Source of the DNA: Streptomyces sp. NBC_00178
GTDB taxonomy: Bacteria; Actinomycetota; Actinomycetes; Streptomycetales; Streptomycetaceae
Length of the DNA: 64,000 nucleotides
Assembly: GCF_036206005.1 (NCBI RefSeq)
Contig: NZ_CP108143.1
Location: forward strand, 1,736,001 to 1,800,000
Direction: 5' to 3'
Under the pieces are notes generated by a model, which saw only the letters and a list, made by a program, of their open reading frames with translations, searched no databases and was not told where the DNA came from. Below, piece after piece: positions 8,070 through 16,923 of the stretch (position 1 is the stretch's first letter; each line of letters opens with the position of its first letter). A program made the position numbers and the translations under genes.

Positions 8070-9332
8070 GTGACCATCACCCCGCCCGCACTGAGTGTCT
8101 TCGAGAGCCTTGAGTCGGAAGTACGCAGTTACTGCCGCAGCTGGCCCGCGGTCTTCGACCGCGCGCAGGGCGCCCGGCTCACGGACGAGGACGGCCACTC
8201 CTACCTGGACTTCTTCGCCGGTGCAGGATCGCTCAACTACGGCCACAACAACCCGGTGCTGAAACGCGCGCTGATCGACTACATCGAGCGCGACGGCATC
8301 ACCCACGGCCTGGACATGGCGACGACGGCCAAACGGGCCTTCCTGGAGACGTTCGAGAACGTCATCCTGCGCCCCCGCGACCTGCCCTACAAGGTGATGT
8401 TCCCCGGCCCGACCGGCACGAACGCCGTCGAGTCGGCGCTGAAGCTCGCCCGCAAGGTCAAGGGCCGCGAGTCCGTCGTGTCCTTCACCAACGCCTTCCA
8501 CGGCATGTCGCTCGGTTCGCTCGCCGTGACCGGCAACGCCTTCAAGCGCGCCGGGGCCGGCATCCCGCTGGTCCACGGCACCCCGATGCCGTTCGACAAC
8601 TACTTCGACGGCCAGGTGCCCGACTTCCTCTGGTTCGAGCGTCTTCTGGAGGACCAGGGTTCCGGGCTGAACAAGCCCGCCGCCGTGATCGTGGAGACCG
8701 TGCAGGGCGAGGGCGGCATCAACGTCGCCCGCGCCGAGTGGCTCCGCGCGCTCCAGGACCTCTGCCACCGCCAGGACATGCTCCTGATCGTCGACGACAT
8801 CCAGATGGGCTGCGGCCGGACCGGCGGCTTCTTCTCCTTCGAGGAGGCCGGCATCGTCCCGGACATCGTCACGCTCTCGAAGTCGATCAGCGGCTACGGC
8901 CTTCCCATGTCGCTCTGCCTCTTCAAGGGCGAGCTGGACATCTGGGAGCCGGGCGAGCACAACGGCACGTTCCGCGGCAACAACCCGGCCTTCGTCACCG
9001 CCGCCGCCACGCTCGACGCCTACTGGGCCGACGGGCAGATGGAGAAGCAGACCCTGGCCCGTGGCCAGCAGGTGGAGCAGACGCTGCTCGCCATCTGCGG
9101 CGAGGACGAGACCGCGCAGTTCCGCGGCCGCGGCCTGGTCTGGGGCCTGGAGTTCACCGACCCCGCGCGTGCCTCCGCCGTATGCGGCCGCGCGTTCGAG
9201 CTGGGCCTGCTGCTGGAGACGTCCGGCCCGCAGTCCGAGGTCGTGAAGCTGCTGCCGCCGCTCACCATCACCCCCGAGGAGCTGGACGAGGGCCTGCGCA
9301 CACTGGCCCGGTCCGTCCGTGAGACCGCCTGA
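8070..9332 (+). CDS. ectB: L-2,4-diaminobutyrate:2-oxoglutarate transaminase
   Basis: This 420-residue class III PLP transaminase starts with GTG after an aggaga site. It makes L-2,4-diaminobutyrate from aspartate semialdehyde and glutamate, the committed step of ectoine synthesis. Visible motifs are FPGPTGTNAVESALKLAR, FHGMSLGSLAVTGN, the pyridine-ring Asp in LLIVDDIQMGCGRTG and the PLP Lys at about residue 271 in TLSKSISGYGLP. The 98-bp gap after ectA contains a small GC-rich hairpin-like sequence (around 7972-8010) that might modulate readthrough. Its neighbours ectA, ectC and ectD confirm the assignment. Confidence 0.97.
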   Translation: MTITPPALSVFESLESEVRSYCRSWPAVFDRAQGARLTDEDGHSYLDFFAGAGSLNYGHNNPVLKRALIDYIERDGITHGLDMATTAKRAFLETFENVILRPRDLPYKVMFPGPTGTNAVESALKLARKVKGRESVVSFTNAFHGMSLGSLAVTGNAFKRAGAGIPLVHGTPMPFDNYFDGQVPDFLWFERLLEDQGSGLNKPAAVIVETVQGEGGINVARAEWLRALQDLCHRQDMLLIVDDIQMGCGRTGGFFSFEEAGIVPDIVTLSKSISGYGLPMSLCLFKGELDIWEPGEHNGTFRGNNPAFVTAAATLDAYWADGQMEKQTLARGQQVEQTLLAICGEDETAQFRGRGLVWGLEFTDPARASAVCGRAFELGLLLETSGPQSEVVKLLPPLTITPEELDEGLRTLARSVRETA

Positions 9333-9398
9333 GCGGGGTACACGCCCCAGCGGAAGGCACCCACTGAGCAGGACAGAAGAGAAAGGCACCATCCCACC

Positions 9399-9797
9399 GT
9401 GATCGTCCGATCTTTCAGCGACATCGAGAACACCGACCGGCACATCAAGTCCGCCTCCGGCACCTGGGAGAGCAAGCGCATCGTGCTCGCCAAGGAGAAG
9501 GTCGGCTTCTCGCTGCACGAGACCGTGCTGTACGCCGGCACGGAGACGTCGATGTGGTACGCGAACCACATCGAGGCCGTTCTGTGCACCGAGGGCGAGG
9601 CCGAGCTCACCAACGAGGAGACCGGCGAGACGCACTGGATCTCCCCCGGGACGATGTACCTGCTGGACGGACACGAGCGCCACACGCTGCGGCCCAAGAC
9701 CGACTTCCGCTGCGTGTGCGTCTTCAACCCGCCCGTCACGGGACGGGAGGACCACGACGAGAACGGTGTATACCCGCTGCTGACAGAGGAGGGCTGA
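9399..9797 (+). CDS. ectC: L-ectoine synthase
   Basis: This 132-residue cupin-fold enzyme starts at a GTG behind gaaagg. It closes the ring of N-gamma-acetyl-diaminobutyrate to ectoine by loss of water. Family sequence seen: MIVRSF, the metal and substrate pocket in [21 protein letters not shown], then [20 protein letters not shown] and [15 protein letters not shown] near the C-terminus. Length matches EctC. Only three bases separate its stop from the ectD ATG, so the two are surely co-transcribed. Confidence 0.97.
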   Translation: MIVRSFSDIENTDRHIKSASGTWESKRIVLAKEKVGFSLHETVLYAGTETSMWYANHIEAVLCTEGEAELTNEETGETHWISPGTMYLLDGHERHTLRPKTDFRCVCVFNPPVTGREDHDENGVYPLLTEEG

Positions 9798-9800
9798 ACC

Positions 9801-10694
9801 ATGACCACCGACGTACGCACCGACCTGTACCCCTCGCGGGGCGCCGCCGAGATGACCACTCCCCGCCAGGACCCGGTCATCTGGTCCGCGCCGGGCGCGC
9901 CGGGGCCCGTCTCCGCCAAGGACCTCCAGGGCTTCGAGGAGAACGGGTTCCTCACCGTCGACCAGATCGTCACCCCCGGAGAACTGGGCGTCTACCAGGC
10001 GGAGCTGGAGCGTCTCATCTCCGACCCGGCGGTCCGCGCCGACGAGCGCTCGATCATCGAGCCGAAGTCGCAGAGCGTGCGGTCGGTGTTCGAGGTGCAC
10101 AAGCTCAGCGAGGTCTTCGCGAAGCTCGTCAGTGATGAGCGCGTGGTGGGCCGGGCCCGTCAGATCCTCGGTTCCGACGTGTACGTCCACCAGTCGCGGA
10201 TCAACGTCAAGCCGGGCTTCGGGGCGTCGGGCTTCTACTGGCACTCGGACTTCGAGACCTGGCACGCCGAGGACGGCCTGCCGAACATGCGGACCGTGTC
10301 CGTCTCGATCGCGCTGACCGAGAACTTCGACACCAACGGCGGGCTGATGATCATGCCCGGCTCCCACAAGTCGTTCGTCGGCTGTGCGGGCGAGACGCCG
10401 AAGGACAACTACAAGAAGTCCCTGCAGATGCAGGACGCCGGTATCCCGTCCGACGAATCGCTGACGAAGCTGGCCGACCGGCACGGCATCAAGCTCTTCA
10501 CGGGCAAGGCCGGTTCGGCGACCTGGTTCGACTGCAACTGCATGCACGGTTCGGGGGACAACATCACCCCGTACGCCCGCAGCAACGTCTTCATCGTGTT
10601 CAACAGCGTGGAGAACACCGCGCAGGAGCCGTTCGCGGCTCCGATCCGCCGGCCCGAGTTCATCGGGGCGCGCGACTTCACCCCGGTGAGGTAG
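9801..10694 (+). CDS. ectD: Ectoine 5-hydroxylase (Fe(II)/2-oxoglutarate dioxygenase)
   Basis: This 297-residue protein converts ectoine to 5-hydroxyectoine with oxygen and 2-oxoglutarate. The iron-binding triad is complete: H148 and D150 in FYWHSDFETWH and H249 in DCNCMHGSGDN. The substrate-binding segments VYVHQSRINVKPGFG and TNGGLMIMPGSHKSFVGCAGETP are also intact. Its presence means the host can make both ectoine and hydroxyectoine. It is the last gene of the operon and is followed by a very strong hairpin. Confidence 0.97.
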   Translation: MTTDVRTDLYPSRGAAEMTTPRQDPVIWSAPGAPGPVSAKDLQGFEENGFLTVDQIVTPGELGVYQAELERLISDPAVRADERSIIEPKSQSVRSVFEVHKLSEVFAKLVSDERVVGRARQILGSDVYVHQSRINVKPGFGASGFYWHSDFETWHAEDGLPNMRTVSVSIALTENFDTNGGLMIMPGSHKSFVGCAGETPKDNYKKSLQMQDAGIPSDESLTKLADRHGIKLFTGKAGSATWFDCNCMHGSGDNITPYARSNVFIVFNSVENTAQEPFAAPIRRPEFIGARDFTPVR

Positions 10695-10708
10695 ACGGCA
10701 GGACGCTC

Positions 10709-10747
10709 CGGAGGGGCGGGACGCACCGTATGCGTCCCGCCCCTCCG
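10709..10747 (+). terminator. Strong terminator after ectD
   Basis: Arms 10709-10725 and 10731-10747 form a perfect 17-bp stem around a 5-nt loop (ccgta), starting 15 bp after the ectD stop. This should end the ectABCD transcript. Confidence 0.92.
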
Positions 10748-10843
10748 CCGTGCGTCCCGCCCCGACGGCGCCCGCCGGCCCTCCGGGTCGCGGCGCGTTC
10801 AACTCGCTGGACCGGGGCGCCCGGTGCCGGAGAGGGTGGGCCC

Positions 10844-11851
10844 ATGACCTCACTCGTACAGCACATCACCGTCGACTGTGCCGACGCCTACAAGCTCGCC
10901 GGTTTCTGGGCCACGGTGCTCGGTTCCTCCGTGTCCGACGACGACGAGCCCGGAGACCCCGAGGCGCTCGTCGAGACGCCGGGGGCCGCACTGCTGTTCA
11001 TCACGGTGCCCGAGCCGAAGAGCACGAAGAACCGCGTCCACCTCGATCTGCGCCCCGAGGGCCGGACCCGCGACGAGGAGGTCGAACGGCTTCTGGCGCT
11101 GGGGGCCACGCTCGTGGGCGACCATCGCAGGCCCGACGGCAGGGGCTGGGCGACACTGGCCGACCCGGAGGGCAACGAGTTCTGTGTGGAGCTCGGTGCG
11201 CCGGAACGCGCCGCGCTGACGGGAGCCCGGCCGCCGGTCACCGCCGACGACGTGACGCTGGCGGTGCGGCTGGCGGCCGACACCCTCGCTCTGTCCCCCG
11301 CGGACGACTGGCGCGTTCCGGCGGGAACGCTGGAGTGGGACTGCTGGGAGACCGTGGAGCATCTGAGCGACGACCTGTTCGCGTACGCCGTCCAACTGGG
11401 CGGGCGCACGCCTCCGCAGGACCGCGAAGTGCCCTACCGCTACGGGTCCGTGCGCGACGGCGGTCCCAGGAACTCGGTGTTCGCGAACCCGGAGGCGGGC
11501 ACCGCCGGGCTGCTCGCGACGCTGGAGGCGAGCGGCGCGCTGCTCAGCGCGATGGTGCGGACGACCCCGTCCGACGTGCGCTCCCACCACGTGTTCGGGC
11601 TCTCCGACCCGGAGGGCTTCGCCGCGATGGGCGTCGTCGAGACGCTGGTGCACACCCACGACGTCGCCGCAGGTCTGTCGCTCGCCTGGTCCCCGCCCCT
11701 GGACCTCTGCGACCGGGTGCTCGCCCGGCTCTTCCCCGACGCCCCGGACGACGGGGACCGGTGGGCCGTGCTGCTCTGGTCCACCGGCCGCGCCGACCTG
11801 CCGGGCCGCGACCGTGTCACCTCGTGGAGGTGGCACGGCGCACCCCTGTAG
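10844..11851 (+). CDS. VOC (glyoxalase-like) domain fused to a DinB/MDMPI-type domain
   Basis: The ATG at 10844 follows ggagaggg and gives 335 residues. Residues 1 to about 120 are a vicinal-oxygen-chelate domain (LVQHITVDCADAYKLAGFW, then VHLDLRPEG and DPEGNEFCVEL). Residues about 130-335 resemble the four-helix DinB/maleylpyruvate-isomerase N-terminal metal-binding fold, with WDCWETVEHLSDDLFAYA and ETLVHTHDVAAGL carrying likely metal His residues. Such proteins may act on small reactive substrates, perhaps mycothiol-linked, but no reaction can be named. It is a single transcription unit convergent with the GNAT gene. Confidence 0.72.
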   Translation: MTSLVQHITVDCADAYKLAGFWATVLGSSVSDDDEPGDPEALVETPGAALLFITVPEPKSTKNRVHLDLRPEGRTRDEEVERLLALGATLVGDHRRPDGRGWATLADPEGNEFCVELGAPERAALTGARPPVTADDVTLAVRLAADTLALSPADDWRVPAGTLEWDCWETVEHLSDDLFAYAVQLGGRTPPQDREVPYRYGSVRDGGPRNSVFANPEAGTAGLLATLEASGALLSAMVRTTPSDVRSHHVFGLSDPEGFAAMGVVETLVHTHDVAAGLSLAWSPPLDLCDRVLARLFPDAPDDGDRWAVLLWSTGRADLPGRDRVTSWRWHGAPL

Positions 11852-11896
11852 CAGTCGGCGTCGGCGGGGGCGGGGGAACCCGCCCGGCGGACCGTC

Positions 11897-12454
11897 TCAG
11901 TCGACCCGCCGGGCCAGCACCTGGCCCGGCCAGGTGCCGGACAGGAAGGTGTCGGTGGGCTCGAAGCCGTTGCGTTCGTAGTAAGCGACCAGCCCGCCTC
12001 CGCCGCCCGCCCAGCAGTCGACGCGCAGCAGGCCGACACCGGCCCGCCGGGCCTCCTCCACGGCGTGGGCCAGCAGGGCCGCCCCGATGCCCAGACCCGC
12101 GTGCCGCCGGTCGGTGACCAGGAGGCGTACGTACCGCTCGGGCTCCCCGGCGGCCGCGATGGGCATCTGCGGGCTCGGTCCGGAGTCCAGCACCAGGGCT
12201 CCGGCGGGTACGCCGTCCAGTTCGGCGACGTACGGCTGGTTCAGGGTGGTGTAGCGCTCGACGCGCTCGGTGCCGCCGGGAATCCGCGAGTACGGGGTCG
12301 TGCCCCACTGCTCGGTGTTGCCGCGGGCGTTCATCCAGGCCACGGCGGAGTCGAGCATGTCCAGGATGGCCGGCGCGTCCGCCGGGCCGCCCGGCCTGAT
12401 CCGTATGCCGTCCGTCGTACCTCGCGTCGCGCCCCGCGTCGTGTCGTCGTCCAC
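11897..12454 (-). CDS. GNAT-family N-acetyltransferase
   Basis: This 185-residue protein has the GNAT fold: IRIRPGGPADAPAILDM (beta1-alpha1), YVRLLVTDRRHAGLGIGAALLAHA (acetyl-CoA pyrophosphate loop R/Q-x-x-G-x-G/A) and LLRVDCWAGGGGGLVAYYERNGFEPT (C-terminal motif B). It would acetylate a small molecule or protein amine; the substrate is unknown. The first 15 or so residues are a loosely conserved Asp/Thr/Arg-rich tail, so a later start is possible. Confidence 0.8.
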   Translation of the reverse strand: MDDDTTRGATRGTTDGIRIRPGGPADAPAILDMLDSAVAWMNARGNTEQWGTTPYSRIPGGTERVERYTTLNQPYVAELDGVPAGALVLDSGPSPQMPIAAAGEPERYVRLLVTDRRHAGLGIGAALLAHAVEEARRAGVGLLRVDCWAGGGGGLVAYYERNGFEPTDTFLSGTWPGQVLARRVD

Positions 12455-12546
12455 GGCGGCAGTCTGCCACGGGGTCTTTACGGCTATCCCGGCCGGCCGG
12501 TCCCGCGCCGCACGACCGTGGGGACGGCCCCCACCGCACCGCCGTG

Positions 12547-12603
12547 GGGACGGCCCGGCACGCGGGCCGTCCCGCCGCGCCCCGAGGGCTTCCCCCCGGG
12601 GCG
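12547..12603 (-). terminator. Two adjacent hairpins downstream of the ene-reductase gene
   Basis: gggacggccc (12547-12556) pairs with gggccgtccc (12564-12573), 10 bp. A second hairpin pairs cgcccc (12578-12583) with ggggcg (12598-12603). Both lie within 65 bp of the stop of the ene-reductase gene at 12611. Confidence 0.75.
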
Positions 12604-12610
12604 GCTCCCG

Positions 12611-13681
12611 TCAGACCGTGTGCAGCGCGGGGTAGTCGGTGTAGCCCTTGGCGTCGCCCCCGAAGAACGTGGACGGGTCGGGGGTGTTGAAGGGCCCGCC
12701 GGACCGCAGCCTGGCCGGCAGGTCCGGGTTGGCGAGGAACAGGGCGCCGTACGAGATGAGATCGGCGACCCCGTCGTCGATCACCGTGTGGTGCCCGGGT
12801 CCGGTCGGTCCGCCGGAGAACACGTTGATGACGAGCGTGCCGGTGTAGCGCTTGCGCAGCGTGAGTGTCAGTTCGCGGATGTCGATCTGCTCCAGCAGGT
12901 GGAGATAGGCGAGTCCGAGCGGTTCGAGTTCGGCGACGAGCGCGGTGTAGAGGGCGTCGGGCTCGGGCTCCTCGATGCCGTTGTAGGGGTTTCCCGGGGA
13001 GATGCGCAGCGCGGTGCGCCCGGCCCCGATCTCGGCGGCGACCGCCTTGACGACCTCGACGGCGAAACGCAGGCGTGCCTCCTCGGACCCGCCCCACTCG
13101 TCGGTGCGCAGGTTCGTGTTGGGAGCCAGGAACTGGTGGATCAGGTAGCCGTTGGCGCCGTGCAGCTCCACCCCGTCGAAGCCCGCCTCGATGGCGTTGC
13201 GCGAGGCGGTGACGAAGTCGCCGATGGTGGCGCGGATCTCGGCGCCGGTCAGCTCGTGCGGCTCCACGAAGTCCTTCGGGCCGTGCTGCGTGTGAAGCTG
13301 ACCGGGCGCGGTCACCGGGGAGGGGCCGACGGGCGTCAGCCCGTCCGGCAGCAGTACGGGGTGTCCGATACGGCCCGCGTGCATGATCTGGGCGAAGATC
13401 CGGCCGCCCGCGGCGTGCACGGAGTCGGTCACCTTGCGCCACGAGGCGACCTGCTCGGCGCTGTGCAGGCCGGGGGTCGCCGGGTAGCCCTGGCCCACCG
13501 CGGAGGGCTGGATGCCCTCGGTGATGAGGAGGCCCGCGGAGGCCCGCTGGGTGTAGTAGTCGGTGGTGAGGTCGGTCGCCGTGCCGCCCGCACCGGCCCT
13601 GCTCCGGGTCATCGGGGCGAGCGCGATCCGGTTGGACAGCTGGATGCCGGACAGGTCGACGGGGTCGAAGACGGTGGTCAT
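12611..13681 (-). CDS. Old Yellow Enzyme-type alkene reductase
   Basis: Starting at the ATG at 13681 behind a cggagg site, the product has 356 residues. It is an FMN-dependent TIM-barrel ene-reductase of the NemA/OYE family: LSNRIALAPMTRSRA, the active-site stretch GGRIFAQIMHAGRIGHP, GFDGVELHGANGYLIHQFL and the C-terminal FMN phosphate loop VADLISYGALFLANPDLPARL. It reduces activated C=C bonds of electrophiles with NAD(P)H in the cytoplasm. It is divergent from a MarR gene with paired operators between them, implying MarR control by an electrophile or similar signal. Confidence 0.9.
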   Translation of the reverse strand: MTTVFDPVDLSGIQLSNRIALAPMTRSRAGAGGTATDLTTDYYTQRASAGLLITEGIQPSAVGQGYPATPGLHSAEQVASWRKVTDSVHAAGGRIFAQIMHAGRIGHPVLLPDGLTPVGPSPVTAPGQLHTQHGPKDFVEPHELTGAEIRATIGDFVTASRNAIEAGFDGVELHGANGYLIHQFLAPNTNLRTDEWGGSEEARLRFAVEVVKAVAAEIGAGRTALRISPGNPYNGIEEPEPDALYTALVAELEPLGLAYLHLLEQIDIRELTLTLRKRYTGTLVINVFSGGPTGPGHHTVIDDGVADLISYGALFLANPDLPARLRSGGPFNTPDPSTFFGGDAKGYTDYPALHTV

Positions 13682-13703
13682 GGAAGCCTCCGGGGAATTT
13701 ATA

Positions 13704-13758
13704 TGGTCGGCCAAGTAATCGACCGTGCGCCACTGTAGCCGATTGATTGGCCGACCAA
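13704..13758. promoter_or_regulatory. Twin MarR operator candidates between the ene-reductase and marR genes
   Basis: tggtcggccaa (13704-13714) and its exact reverse complement ttggccgacca (13747-13757) are 43 bp apart. Each site is itself nearly palindromic (TTGGyCGrCCAA), so each could bind one MarR dimer. The left copy is close to the ene-reductase start and the right copy is upstream of the MarR start. Confidence 0.65.
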
Positions 13759-13826
13759 GGTAAAGTTCACGCAGATGCCACAGGACCGGCATGGAGCCGG
13801 TGGCGGCACCCTCAGGAGGAGTCCCG

Positions 13827-14330
13827 ATGACGGCCGAACGCACAGCCCCCGCCGACCCCGCGTGTACCGCCGGGCTGCCGGGCGCGGCCCACGGCGGCCC
13901 GGTCAGCCACGCGGTCTCGCGCATCGCCCGGCTGCACCGGATGACGGCGGGCAGGCTGCTCAGGGGGCTCGGCCTCTACCCGGGGCAGGAGTTCGTGATG
14001 ATGCACCTGTGGGACCACGGCGCGGTCCGCCAGTCCGAGCTGATCAAAGCCGTGGATCTCGACCCGTCGACCGTCACGAAGATGCTCCAGCGCCTGGAAC
14101 AGGCGGGGCACGTGCGCCGCCGCCCCGACCCGGACGACCGGCGGGCCGTGCTGGTAGAGGCGACGGACGAGAGCTGCGGGCTGCACGACGCGGTGCGCGA
14201 CGCCTGGTCGGACCTGGAGGACCACACCCTCGCCGGGCTCGGCACGGGCGAGCGCGACGAGCTGATCAGGCTGCTCGCCAAGGTGGAGGCGAACCTCTGC
14301 AAGGACGGCGGGGACTGCCGGACTCCGTGA
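13827..14330 (+). CDS. MarR-family transcriptional regulator
   Basis: The ATG at 13827 is preferred over one at 13791 because aggagg lies seven bases upstream; this gives 167 residues. The winged-helix core is clear: PGQEFVMMHLWDHGAVRQSELIKAVDLDPSTVTKMLQRLEQAGHVRRRPDPDDRRAVLVEAT, quoted here only as landmarks at about residues 51-115, with the DPDDRR wing. Flanking helices would form the dimer. It probably represses itself and the divergent ene-reductase gene through the two operators in the shared promoter region. The ligand is unknown. Confidence 0.9.
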   Translation: MTAERTAPADPACTAGLPGAAHGGPVSHAVSRIARLHRMTAGRLLRGLGLYPGQEFVMMHLWDHGAVRQSELIKAVDLDPSTVTKMLQRLEQAGHVRRRPDPDDRRAVLVEATDESCGLHDAVRDAWSDLEDHTLAGLGTGERDELIRLLAKVEANLCKDGGDCRTP

Positions 14331-14342
14331 CTCCGCCCCGGC

Positions 14343-15404
14343 TCAGCCGGTGAGCACGTCCAGCGCGCGGTCGACGTCGGCCTCCGTGTTGTAGAGGTGG
14401 AACGAGGCCCGCAGATTCCCCGCCCGGGCGGAGATCATGACCCCCGCCGCGGCGAGCTCGGGTTCACGGTGCCCCAGGCCCGGCACCGCCACGACCGCGG
14501 AGTCGCCGGGCACCGCCTCGTGTCCGATCGACGCCAGCCCTTCGCGGAACCGCGCGGCGAGCCCGGTCGCACGGGCGTACAGCGCGTCCGGCCCGATCTC
14601 GTGCAGGAGGCCCAGCGACTGCTCGGCCCCGTGGTACGCGAAGAACGCCACCGCCGCGTCGAAACGCCGTGCGTCGACGGCGAGCCGCCCGACCGGCCCG
14701 TACGTGCTGTTCCAGCGGTCCTCGGCCGCGACCCAGCCCGCGTAGAGCGACGGGAGGGCGGGCTGCGCCTCCTCGGTCACGGTCAGGAACGACGTGCCCC
14801 GGGGGCACAGCAGGTACTTGAAGCCGCCGGTGACGGTGTAGTCGTACGCCGCCGCGTCCAGCGGCAGCCAGCCCGCCGACTGGCTCGCGTCGAGGAGCGT
14901 CCGGGCCCCGTGCGCGGCGGCAGCGGCGCGGACCGCGTCCAGATCGGCGATCCGGCCGTCGGCCGACTGGACGGACGAGAAGGCGACGAGCGCGGTCCCG
15001 GGGCGCACCGCTTCGGCCAGCTCCTCCAGCGGGACGTAGCGCATCTTCAGGTCGCCGCGCACCGCGAACGGGCTGACGACGGAGCTGAACTCCCCTTCCG
15101 GCGCCAGGACTTCCGCACCCGAGGGCAGCGAGGCCGCGACGATCCCCACGTGGGCTGCGACGGAACCGCCGACGGCGACCCGGTCCGGGCCGACACCGGC
15201 AAGCCGGGCGAACCCGGACCTGGCCGCGTCCACGGCCTCGAAACTGCCCGCACCGGCCGGCCGGCCGGCCGCGTTGTCCTCGGCCAGCGCCAGGACGGCC
15301 GCGACGGTCCGGCGCGGCAGGATGCCGCAGCTGGAGGTGTTGAGATAGGTGGTCTCGGGGGCGAACTCTGCGGCTGTGACCTGGTCGATCGCGGGAGTCT
15401 CCAT
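14343..15404 (-). CDS. Class V-fold PLP-dependent enzyme
   Basis: The ATG at 15404 gives 353 residues. Landmarks of the aminotransferase V/cysteine-desulfurase fold are [18 protein letters not shown] at the N-terminus, [15 protein letters not shown] with the PLP-ring Asp, and the Schiff-base Lys in [18 protein letters not shown]. The family covers desulfurases, C-S lyases such as EgtE and isopenicillin N epimerase-like proteins; the exact reaction is not clear. It is convergent with marR (12 bp between stops), and its 5' side faces the end of the DsbA-like gene. Confidence 0.78.
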   Translation of the reverse strand: METPAIDQVTAAEFAPETTYLNTSSCGILPRRTVAAVLALAEDNAAGRPAGAGSFEAVDAARSGFARLAGVGPDRVAVGGSVAAHVGIVAASLPSGAEVLAPEGEFSSVVSPFAVRGDLKMRYVPLEELAEAVRPGTALVAFSSVQSADGRIADLDAVRAAAAAHGARTLLDASQSAGWLPLDAAAYDYTVTGGFKYLLCPRGTSFLTVTEEAQPALPSLYAGWVAAEDRWNSTYGPVGRLAVDARRFDAAVAFFAYHGAEQSLGLLHEIGPDALYARATGLAARFREGLASIGHEAVPGDSAVVAVPGLGHREPELAAAGVMISARAGNLRASFHLYNTEADVDRALDVLTG

Positions 15405-15473
15405 GCCTCCAGCCTGACCGCCGCCCAATCCGGCGTCAATCACGTCGGGTTGAGCGGCGGTTCCGGGGAGTGC

Positions 15474-16202
15474 TCACACCTGGGCGCCGCTACCGGGGAC
15501 CTCGCAGGCACCGTCCGTGTCGCAGACGACGCCGTCCTCACCGAGCGGGACGAGGGCGCTGACCTCGCGGTCCTTCCACGCCTGCTCCAGCGCCTGCGCG
15601 AAGACCTCGGACGGCTGGCCGCCGGAGATCCCGTAGCGGCGGTCGAGCACGAAGAAGGGCACGGCGTTGGCGCCGAACTCGGCCGCCTCACGCTCGTCCG
15701 CGCGCACGTCGTCGGCATACGCCTCGGGGTCGGCCAGCACGGCACGCACCTCCTCGGCGTCCAGACCCGCCTCGACACCGAGGTCGGCCAGCACCGAGTC
15801 GTCGAAGACCGAGCGCTCCTCGGCGAAGTTCGCCCGGTAGGCGAGGCTCAGCAGCTCGTCCTGGCGCCCCCGCGCCTTGGCGAAGTGCAGCAGCCGGTGG
15901 ATGTCGAAGGTGTTGCCGTGGTCACGGCCCTCGGTGCGGTAGCCGAGCCCTTCGGCCTGCGCGTTGGCGGCGACGTTGGCCTCCATGCCCCGGGCCTCCT
16001 CGGGGGTGCGCCCGTACTTCTGGGCCAGCATGTCGATCACCTGCTCGGTGTCGCCCTTGGCTCGGCCGGGGTCGAGCTCGAAGGAACGGTGCACCACCTC
16101 GACCTCGTCGCGGTGGGCGAACCCGGCCAGGCCCTTCTCGAAGCGGGCCTTGCCGATGTAGCACCACGGGCAGGCTATGTCGCTCCAGATCTCGACGCGC
16201 AT
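15474..16202 (-). CDS. DsbA-family oxidoreductase (FrnE-like)
   Basis: The ATG at 16202 gives 242 residues. The thioredoxin fold opens with MRVEIWSDIACPWCYIGKARF, giving the redox pair C11-P-W-C14, followed by the helical insertion and a C-terminal VPFFVLDRRYGISGGQ with the cis-Pro loop. There is no signal peptide, so this is a cytoplasmic 2-hydroxychromene isomerase/FrnE-type protein rather than a periplasmic DsbA. Members act in thiol-disulfide exchange or polyketide maturation; no partner is encoded next to it. Confidence 0.87.
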   Translation of the reverse strand: MRVEIWSDIACPWCYIGKARFEKGLAGFAHRDEVEVVHRSFELDPGRAKGDTEQVIDMLAQKYGRTPEEARGMEANVAANAQAEGLGYRTEGRDHGNTFDIHRLLHFAKARGRQDELLSLAYRANFAEERSVFDDSVLADLGVEAGLDAEEVRAVLADPEAYADDVRADEREAAEFGANAVPFFVLDRRYGISGGQPSEVFAQALEQAWKDREVSALVPLGEDGVVCDTDGACEVPGSGAQV

Positions 16203-16398
16203 GACTCTTCTACTCTCCAGCTCTGCTGTGACCGCTGCGGAGGCCGCCTCCGCCGCCGGTCCAACGTCTGCCCCGGCCCGCTGATTCCCCGGCACGGCCG
16301 GGTGACCTGCGCGGCCTCGCGGCAACCGGCGCGACGCCCCCCGGTGCGGCACCGCAATCAGGACGGATTCCGGCCTGATCGCCTCCTACGCTCCCGCC

Positions 16399-16887
16399 AT
16401 GACTCCAGAGACCAAGGGCATCCTCCAGGCACTGCGCGAGGCACGGCGGCTCCTGCTCATCACCGTGCTGGACGCCACCGACGCCCAGCTCACCGAGCGG
16501 TCCACGGTGAGCGGGCTGACGCTGGGCGGCATCCTGAACCACCTCACCCGGGCCGAACTGGTCTGGACGCACATCCTCACCGGGGCGCCCGGTACCCCGG
16601 ACGGCATGTGGGACACGGGGCAGTACCAGGCGCCGGCAGGCGCCACGGCCACCGCTCTGCGCAAGGCCTACGAGCAGGCGGCGGGCGCCACCGACGAGGC
16701 GGCCGTGCGAACGGCCCCGGACCAGGAGGTCCCGCTGCCGGAGACGCCCTGGGAACCCGGTGTCGTACGCCACTGGCCGGTGCGGAGGGTGCTGTTGCAC
16801 CTCCTCCAGGAGACGGCCCAGCACACCGGCCACGCGGACATCGTCCGGGAGGCGATCGACGGCGCGAACAGCACGGCACGGCGATAG
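16399..16887 (+). CDS. DinB-family protein
   Basis: This 162-residue all-helical protein has the DinB/YfiT metal triad: a His in GGILNHLTRAELVW (about residue 48) and two in LLQETAQHTGHADIVRE (about residues 140-147). Members are probable thiol-dependent transferases or of unknown catalytic role (DUF664 group in actinobacteria). There is no clear Shine-Dalgarno sequence. It is convergent with the ATPase gene at 16924. Confidence 0.8.
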   Translation: MTPETKGILQALREARRLLLITVLDATDAQLTERSTVSGLTLGGILNHLTRAELVWTHILTGAPGTPDGMWDTGQYQAPAGATATALRKAYEQAAGATDEAAVRTAPDQEVPLPETPWEPGVVRHWPVRRVLLHLLQETAQHTGHADIVREAIDGANSTARR

Positions 16888-16923
16888 GCGGGGCGGTCAG
16901 ACGGGCGCGGGCGGGCGCACGGC

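Noticed and set aside
8040..10853. 937-codon minus-strand frame across ectB-ectD
   Set aside because: GC-rich third positions keep the antisense frame open; the sense strand encodes well-known ectoine enzymes.
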